This document shows, piece after piece, positions 57,235 to 64,000 of a DNA stretch of 64,000 nt (positions are counted from its first letter, which is position 1; the number at the start of each line of letters is the position of its first letter). The stretch is from Symbiodinium natans. Lineage: Eukaryota; Sar; Dinophyceae; Suessiales; Symbiodiniaceae. The DNA lies in assembly GCA_905221605.1 (NCBI GenBank), contig CAJNDS010002774.1:186001-250000 (forward strand), in the 5' to 3' direction. The notes beneath the pieces are model-generated. The model was not told where the DNA came from. It did not search any database and saw only the letters and a program-made list of their open reading frames with translations. Position numbers and translations under genes: made by a program.

Positions 57235-57765
57235 TCTTTATCACCGCCGACGGCATCGACTTGCAGACATTATCCGATGAGGAACTCCTTAAGATTGTGC
57301 CAAGAAATGGTGCTGGGGAGGCTGGGTATTCAGAAGAGGAGCATGAAGAGTGTCTGCAACAGGCCGCCTTGCTACAAAAGGCGGCCTTGCTACAAAGGTT
57401 GGCGTTGAGTCTATAGCATCCGGCAATTTCCTGTTCAGGTGTCGTCTTTGGGTGCTTTTCAACATCCTGATGATTGCTCCCCATGCCTGTTCTGGTTTCG
57501 GGGCATTTGTACTAAAGGGATCCGATGCGAGAAGCTTGACTGCAAGCAGAAAATGATTAGAGATTTCATGTGCAGGGTGCACAGCGAGCCTCTCGTGGAT
57601 TGCAGCTGCCCCAACAGCTCACCTAAGTTCGCCAGGACATGTCAGTGTCGTGGGGCATTGCTGCTTAAAGTCAGTCACGAGCCTTTTCGTCGTGCAGTTT
57701 TGCTTGTAAGGTACTGCCATTTCAAGCATACCGGGCAGAAGGCCAAGAAGATCCGTCCCTCGTGA
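57235..57765 (+). CDS. CCCH zinc-finger protein, last three exons
   Basis: Exons 57235-57380 (FITADGIDLQTLSDEELLKI; CLQQAALLQK; donor GC), 57439-57533 (VSSLGAFQHPDDCSPCLFWF, then RGICTKGIRCEK; donor GC) and 57711-57765 (YCHFKHTGQKAKKIRPS, stop TGA). Joined in phase, they give a CxxC...C...C...C-x-H arrangement within the H-x3-C-x-PC-xF ... G-x-C-x4-C-x-xCHF-x-H pattern I know from many dinoflagellate proteins with a CCCH-type finger, so a role in RNA or protein binding is inferred. The 5' end was not found. The region between exons reads open in one frame but would break the finger. Confidence 0.65.
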
Positions 57766-58959
57766 TGTGGCTGCAAGTCGACGGATTTAGGCGGCGCTTT
57801 GTACCACAGCTGACTACGTTACAAACCATGTGTCAAACGTCAGAACGACTTCCAAAAATTGCTTGCCAGCCACGGGGGGGCGATGTATTCAGTATTGCGA
57901 TCTAAGGAAATCCGTCCGTCAGCAAATGAAAATGCTCATGCAGATGACCCCATATCAGTAACAGTGAGGGTGGCCCTTCGAAGAAGTGCTCCGTAGCTAG
58001 TCTCTGGTCTTCATGGGGCCATGCGGTCCCTCGCAATTTGTGCGTGTACAGGCCCGTACAGGGAGGTCCTGAACCGAGGAACGTCAGCCAATTGTTGGGT
58101 AGGATGGGTGCAGCATCCTCCAGCCGAAATGTATCATTCGATTTCGATTACTCGGTGCAGCTGCAACATGTGGGATTGACCTCGCGCCCGAGAAGCTGCC
58201 TCAGCAAGCAGATTGGGACGAGGCCAAAAGCGCGTAGGCCGCGGACGTGTGTCGTCATGTCATTTGTTGCAGGGCGTATCTTTGCGCACTGCGCTTTGCG
58301 CACTGCGCAACGTGGAGTGAACACACTCACCCTCACCCTGGACATGCGCACCTGTGGGCCAATAGCCTGCAGCTCCGCAACTTGCAACTTTCGGTAAAAT
58401 TTTTTTTGCACCTTCGGCTTGTTTGGCTTATTCCAGCTGAAGCCGAGCTTCGGAAGGCTACATTTCCGGTAAGCCGCTCTTGAGTGGCTAAATTATTTCT
58501 CAGCCACAGTAGCATCCAGGGAGGGTGCTCATGCCGAGGTTTCTTTGCTTAGTGTACGTTAGAGCCCACTTGCAGAGACCGTGAGCGTTTAACAAGAGAA
58601 CAGTGTTTTAAACAATTCTATATGGGACCTCATATGTGACCCCTGCTGCCAGTGCAGCGCCGGCCCATGCGTGCCGGCACTCGCCTGATGCAAACTGACC
58701 AACTGACCTGAGCTTCCATGAATGTCGTTACGTTCTTAGAAAAGGCGTCATTTGCTGTCGTGGTGTAGAGTTCCAGCAAAGTGCACACTGTTGATGCATC
58801 GATTGCCTGAAATTGCCTGCCGATTCGTTGCTCAAGGAAGCCTGAGTTGCTCGAAGAGTTTGGAAGGGGGATTTGTGACGGTGTTGCTGGGCTTGGATTT
58901 TTTTGGGCATACAACGCAATACATGGACACTTTGACCGGCGCCGGTCCATGTGCCATGG

Positions 58960-59205
58960 GCTATACAGGTCACGTGGGCGGCTTAGTTTAGCGGCACCAA
59001 GAAGTAAACTCGCTCGAAGTGTTCTGGGACGTGCTTCAAACAAAGGAAAGTCCTTCTGGACCAGACGAACTTGTTCAGGATATTAGTTCTGCAGTCCCGT
59101 CTCGCCGTGTCTGGGCCGGTGGTCCTTATGAGGGTTGCGTTCAAGACCTTTCAACCACGGAGCAACATGGATGGAAACGTCGTTGCATTCCCATAGTGGG
59201 GTGAG
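58960..59205 (+). CDS. Weak candidate exon
   Basis: The plus frame reads LEVFWDVLQTKESPSGPDEL, VQDISSAVPSRRVWAGGPYE and TTEQHGWKRRCIPIVG, then stops. It is protein-like with no known motif. The opposite strand over 58,700-58,880 also reads plausibly (RIGRQFQAIDASTVCTLLEL), so strand assignment is open. Confidence 0.28.
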
Positions 59206-59570
59206 ATCGGTTTAACGTTGTGAAGCGATCCAGAAGCCCTGGTTCGAGAGTTGACAAGTGGTTTCACCAAGTGTTCAAGGCTGAAAGAGTTCAGAGAGCT
59301 TCCAACAGCATCCACATGCAGCCAACTTGCTGTGGATCACAGCAGATGATGTTTGAGGAGTTTCCACATCTTGTTGCAACGTGTATGCCTGGTTGGAGTT
59401 GCCAAACGTCGTAAAGTGCCGCATTTGTATTCTTCAATTTCTCAAAGCGCTGTGAATGTACAAGCTGGCTCGGTGGCTGTAATTTGCTGTATTTGCACGT
59501 TTCGGCTTCCACTTGCCTCAAACTACCAAGATGTAGGGAAAGAGATGGCTTAGTGTTGAACTGCTGCTCC

Positions 59571-59880
59571 CAATGACAACTCTGAGTTCAAGGCTGCGGC
59601 ATTTGGAGAGCTCTCCGCGGGTGACTTCATGGTCGGCGAGAATGTAGAGGCGGCTCTTCAGTCGCGCCTGATATGCTTGGACACTGTTGCAGGTTGTTAA
59701 GATCTGCTAGAGTTGATATCGTGCTGGACCGGGACGCGCCGGATTGCATCTGTATTTTCTCACAGCAGGGGTCAGGCAAACAGACGAAAGAGTGTTCTCT
59801 GGTTGATTTGCACACGCCACTTCGCAGACGGAAGAGGCACCAAGACATTGACAAGGCATGTTCATATCGTGGTATGACGC
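59571..59880 (+). CDS. Candidate exons, unknown protein
   Basis: Two plus pieces look coding: 59,571-59,700 (NDNSEFKAAAFGELSAGDFM, then VGENVEAALQSRLICLD) and about 59,712-59,860 (VDIVLDRDAPDCICIFSQQG; KECSLVDLHTPLRRRKRHQD). They are in different frames and need an intron I could not place. No family recognised. Confidence 0.33.
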
Positions 59881-60499
59881 AGTCGTTGATGGCATCAGTG
59901 TTTCCTGCATGTTTGTTGTAAGTTGTGATATCGTTAGCTTCGTGTTAAACTTTCCATCCGTGTTGTCTTTCGAGACGGGTTACGGCTTGTGGCAGCGCGT
60001 TCTTTTTTTGACTTCTCTGGCCGTGCTCGGGGTTGTTTCTCAGGCCATTCGAGAAAAGTTTCTGCCCAGCACGTCGGCATTCGCTCTTGGCTGCACATGA
60101 CTGCACCTTCTAGGTAGGTTACCGGTGTTGTACTGGCTTCGAGCAGCGTGTCCTCGTGCTGAGCAGCGTGGGACTCGTGGGAGATTCATGTTTGGACACC
60201 TCGGGCTGCCACCTGCTTCCACCTGCAGTCGTGTGAGCAGTTCTGCAAACACCACTCGCGCTATCAGTTATGATCGGTTTTCGCACAGCCATACGACGAA
60301 CAACGGCGCTGGCTTGCGTCGAAATGAAATCAGCTTTGCTTGTCGCCCAGAATCACTCATCCTGTTATGTGGATTCTTTGTTGCACGCTGGTGCAGAAAG
60401 CTTCTTCTGCCCAAGAATGATGGAGCAAGCAATGCTCGAGGATGTGAGCGCGCAGGTTGTTCACTGAATTGCGCCGTGGAAAACGGAATACACGTGCCG

Positions 60500-60775
60500 A
60501 ACACAGATCTCAATTCACTATCAGGCGAATGACATACAAACGAGCGTCTTCGGCATTTAAGGCGGTGGAGTGCAAGATCTCATACGAATTTGGTGAACTA
60601 CTGCTCAGAAGGTCGGCGCTTCGGAACAACAAAGGTAAGCGCAGCGCAACATTGAGCCGGACAGCAAGCTCATAGCACGAGCGAGAAATCAAGATCGACT
60701 GAACTTGCCTTCAGCAATGCGTGAGATAAACGGCACCAAGTTCAGGGCACATGACCTGCGCGCGAAGGTTTGGAG
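60500..60775 (+). CDS. Weak candidate exons
   Basis: Plus pieces TYKRASSAFKAVECKISYEF, then GELLLRRSALRNNK (before a GTAAGC-type donor at about 60,633), and REINGTKFRAHDLRAK (about 60,720-60,767). Protein-like, unidentified. Confidence 0.25.
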
Positions 60776-60832
60776 CAACAGTCGAGGCAGCTGGCTTCCG
60801 GCTGTAGCCCGGGCCTTTACTGCAAGGCATTT

Positions 60833-60915
60833 CAAAGTGCTTTCAGCGTGCTTTCAGAGTGCGCTTTCAGAGTGCTTTCAGAGGGCTTTCAGAGGGCTTT
60901 CAGAGTGCTTGTCTC
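60833..60915 (+). repeat. Short tandem repeat of TTTCAGAGTGC-type units
   Basis: About six copies of CTTTCAGAG(T/G)G or variants, spaced 11 to 15 bases. Confidence 0.8.
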
Positions 60916-63200
60916 AGTGGTCGAGAGTCCACGAGAGCCTGGCCCAGAGCCTGGCCCAGCTTCCTCAGGTACAAGGGGTTTATCTTCTGGCCACGACAAC
61001 CGAAGGCTTTGATGTTCCACCTGGCTCCGTGCAGCTGCCAAAATCTTACTCGTACGCAGTTGTGAGTTGTGCAAGCTTTCCAGTGTCAAGTTGTTGCTGC
61101 CCCCTCATTCACAAGAGCTACAAGAGGACGGTGGCCCTAGACTGTTGAGCCTGCACAGGCAAGTCGGGAGAGAGCGGCTAGGCATTGTACTTTCCAAAAG
61201 CATCTTTTGCGGCACGTGCCACTGACCCGATCTTTGGCATCACCGAGCTTGCACTCAGGGCTGGGACTTGTATGATCTGGGATGTAGCGAGGCAAAGGAA
61301 CGAAGTGCTTTTCGCTTGCGGACGATCCTTGACTTGGATTCTTCGCCGGAAAGGGGGGGGGGTGTGGGCTGGCAGTCTCGCCATATCGTGGCTGGCTTTG
61401 TGAGCAAGCATTTGGGTGCAATGGGGGTGTTCTCTTTGTCAGAGAATCAGTCAAAAGCCGCATCAGCCACAAGAGGGCATCTCGGCATCATTGTCATGGA
61501 TTCTTTTCGTTCCCCCTTCAAAAAACAAGACTTGCTACAACTTGGTCGCGTTGAGCGGGGCGGAGGGCTGTCTGAACTGTGAGAGTTGCTGCTGCCAAGA
61601 GGAAAGGTACTTGAGGACAGCTTTGCCTGCCCCAAGCAGTTTCGAGATCAGTGAGATCAGTTCCCACTCCGCTGACTTCGTGAGGGTCTGCCCTTCTTCT
61701 GCCAGGTGAAGGTCATCTCCTCGGCTGGTGTAAAGTGGGCGGGCGTCTCAGTGCAACCTTGTCGGTGTCTTGACAATGGGTTTGCGGTCGTTCTTTGCTT
61801 ATGCCCTGCATATTTGAAGCCCGTTTCTTGGTAGTACAGAGGCCGAAGCAACATGACAAGTGCGCAAGCATAGATCCTGGTTTTTGTGGAATCGACACAA
61901 CTCCAGACTTGTGCTATGGGAAGGCATTCGAGAGCAGTGTTGCGTCCAGTTTCAGTATGGATCAGTTGGCTATCCGAGTCTCAACAAGAGAGCCCGCCGC
62001 GCGGCTGGGTGGGCTTTGGAATGTTCATGTTTTCCAGTTTCTGGCCATGAATTCTCAGTTTCTCTGGTGAGCAAGGTCATGGCCGATTCCATCTCCTCTG
62101 TCCTTCGCAAAGCAAGTGCAGAGGCGGAGCATCGGGGGGTTGAGGGACAATCGCAGGCTCAAAGAAGATTAAAACGACGTGCCTCCTTAGGAAGCTGGAC
62201 CCCAAATGCTCCCGATGCTTGGACTGCAAGGGCAGTGAAGCAATGAGCAATCTAGGAGCTGCTGGAGGCTCGCTTTGCATCAGTTGGCATGAAAGGCTTA
62301 CGTCCCTTCTTTAAGACGAGACCGTGGCGTCAGGTGCCCCGAGCTCATCAACTCGAAAGCTCTGCCGATGCCCCGGATATGACATCATCTGACATCATAT
62401 GACACAGGACTCCGCATACTGCTCGGAATGTGATAGGCAAGAACGGCTGTGGCAGGCAGGGCATGTCTTTTCTTGTTGAGCATCCGTGCAGCCGCACGCA
62501 TCCTCAGTTCTCTAGGCTGGCGAAAAGCGAAGCGTCATTCAGAAGCTTGTGTTTGTCAGGGCCGTCCAGCCTGGCCTCACGAGAGGTTGGGAGCCTAGAC
62601 AGTGCCAGCGGCGTACCCCAGTCGGATTTTTCCGACGTTTTGTTGGTTTTGTGGGGGTGGGGTGGAGTGGGTGAGCTTGGGGAGGGGTGGGTGGATGGGT
62701 TCACGACATGGTGATGGTGGGGGGGCCTTTGAAGCCACTGCCATGTTCCTATGAGTGATATGCTGAGTGCTATCAACGAACCACTTTGGACGACGTCCCA
62801 AATTCACACCCACCCGCAGCTATGCCCATCGGAAGTAGTGATTGCAATATAGTGCAGAGTTCTGCTGGCAGCTGTGGCAATGATTGGGTTCGGTATTTCG
62901 AATTCGGGTGAAAGCTTGCCATTTGTTGAATCGGCCTTCCCTTGCTTGTAAGCTCGACTCTGAATGTTTCGCCAACAGCATTCTTGCATGGTCGGCGAAT
63001 GACATTCGGCATCCTTAGCGTTGGATGCCACCGTTCGCGAAAGCTAGTGGAGCTAGGCGGATAATTTTTCTTTGATAGACAGCGCTTCACAGAAATGTCC
63101 CGCTTTGGGGAGGTTATTATACGTAAGGATAGAACTGCTCCTTGGGTGGGGTGGGGCGCGTGGAAACAGCCACAAGGAACAACCAGACAAGCAGCATCAG
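60916..63200. other. Stretch with no supported gene
   Basis: Both strands carry frames of 60 to 130 codons without motifs I recognise. There is a G run at about 61,352-61,360 and G-rich sequence at 62,640-62,730. Confidence 0.4.
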
Positions 63201-63204
63201 CAAC

Positions 63205-63485
63205 AACAATGTGTGGTCGCGTGTTGTGGCGTGTGGTGGCGTGGTGTTGTGCGGAGGGGTGTGGGGTGTGGGGTGTGCTGGTGTGTGGCGGCTTGTGGTG
63301 TGTGGTGGGGTGCGGTGATGTGTGGTGTTGCACGGTGGTGTGCGGTGGCGTGGCTGGCGAGTGGGGCTTGTGGTGGTGTGTGATGGCGTGGCGGGGGAGT
63401 GTGGGGTGGAGTGGGGTGGCGTTGGGTGGAGTGGTATGCGGTGGGGTGGGGTGGTGTGGTACGTGGTGTGGGGATGTGTCGGGTG
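63205..63485 (+). repeat. G/T-rich GTGGTGTG low-complexity tract
   Basis: About 280 bases of permuted GTGGTG, GTGTGG and GGGGTG. It creates a false Gly/Val/Cys/Trp frame on plus and a false Thr/His/Pro frame on minus. Confidence 0.93.
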
Positions 63486-63655
63486 GTTTTAGGGGTTTTA
63501 GGGTTCACGGATAGGTGTTTAGGGCGGTTTCAAGAGTTCAGGGGAAGGGCTCGGGAGTGAAATAGGGGTTTAGGTGCTTTCGGGGTTTCGGGGTTTAGGG
63601 GTTGAGACGGTAAGGAATTTAGGAGTTTAAAGTTGAGGGGTTTAGGAGTTGCAAG
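63485..63655 (+). repeat. Telomere-like tract
   Basis: TTTTAGGGGTTTTAGGGTTC, GTTTAGGGC, GGGGTTTAGG, GGGTTTAGGGG and similar. It follows directly on the G/T-rich tract. Confidence 0.65.
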
Positions 63656-64000
63656 CAGCTCACCACCACCGGGGTCACCTCAACCACTACCAATTGCAAG
63701 CAACAGCTTTCCAAAGTAAGCCCAAAACAATGACCTTTGAAGGCATTTGGGGCACGGGTTCCGGTGCATAGAACTTGCTACATCAACATGCATAGGCCTG
63801 ATGTCATGCCCAGCTGAGTCAATTGTTCTCCAGGAGTCTTTGTTTCCCAGGTTTGAAGGCCTACGACACATGCTGCAAGCGTTGTGCTCAGAAGCCTGGG
63901 TGCAATGAGCACGACGAGTGGGAACCCCAGCAACCGGTAAGCTTGACTCTTTGGGTGTTCTCTTGCTTTCGCGAGACCCTGAATGTTCTGAAAAGATCGT

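Noticed and set aside
62773-63514. Long frames in both directions at 63.2-63.5 kb
   Set aside because: They read through the G/T-rich repeat and show only Gly/Val/Trp or Thr/His/Pro bias.

Overview
The window looks like nuclear DNA of a dinoflagellate (Symbiodiniaceae/Suessiales type). The reasons are: coding sequence is broken into very small exons of about 27 to 250 nt; introns often start with GC or GA instead of GT and almost always end AG before a G; nearly all recognisable genes in the first 48 kb lie on the minus strand; TTTAGGG-like tracts are scattered through it; and microsatellites are long. Few single open frames are genes. I found the genes by joining conserved peptide pieces in phase across AG|G boundaries, and most exon ends given here were checked for phase on the sequence.

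Layout. 0.7-3.7 kb: exons of an acidic Glu/Ala-rich protein (minus). 7.8-10.5 kb: a coiled-coil gene (minus), preceded by a signal-peptide-like exon and a sequence resembling the end of the dinoflagellate spliced leader. 17.2-20.2 kb: an AlkB-like 2-oxoglutarate oxygenase with UBA-like exons directly downstream (minus). 20.66-21.04 kb: a 377-base CA tract. 23.8-27.1 kb: a well-supported ten-exon gene for a secreted PAN/apple plus kelch protein (minus). 28.66-42.6 kb: a nearly complete ABCF2-type (GCN20-like) ABC ATPase gene of about 36 exons (minus). Its 2.6-kb intron encloses a second, unrecognised gene on the same strand.

42.9-48.7 kb: a decayed non-LTR retrotransposon (minus) whose pieces read endonuclease, RNase H, reverse transcriptase, with several frameshifts and a gap in the RT. 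An older RT scrap lies just 3' of it. 49-57 kb is repeat-rich and AT-richer, with no gene I can support. At 57.2-57.8 kb a plus-strand CCCH zinc-finger gene appears, followed by weaker plus-strand exons to about 60.8 kb. The strand therefore switches between about 48.7 and 57.2 kb. The last 1 kb is G/T-rich simple repeat and telomere-like sequence.

The genes do not form a pathway: they are a translation-type ATPase, a secreted adhesion-type protein, a nucleic-acid-type oxygenase and a zinc-finger protein. The most striking feature is splicing: of 31 ABCF2 introns I could resolve, about 18 begin GC, 10 GT and 3 GA.
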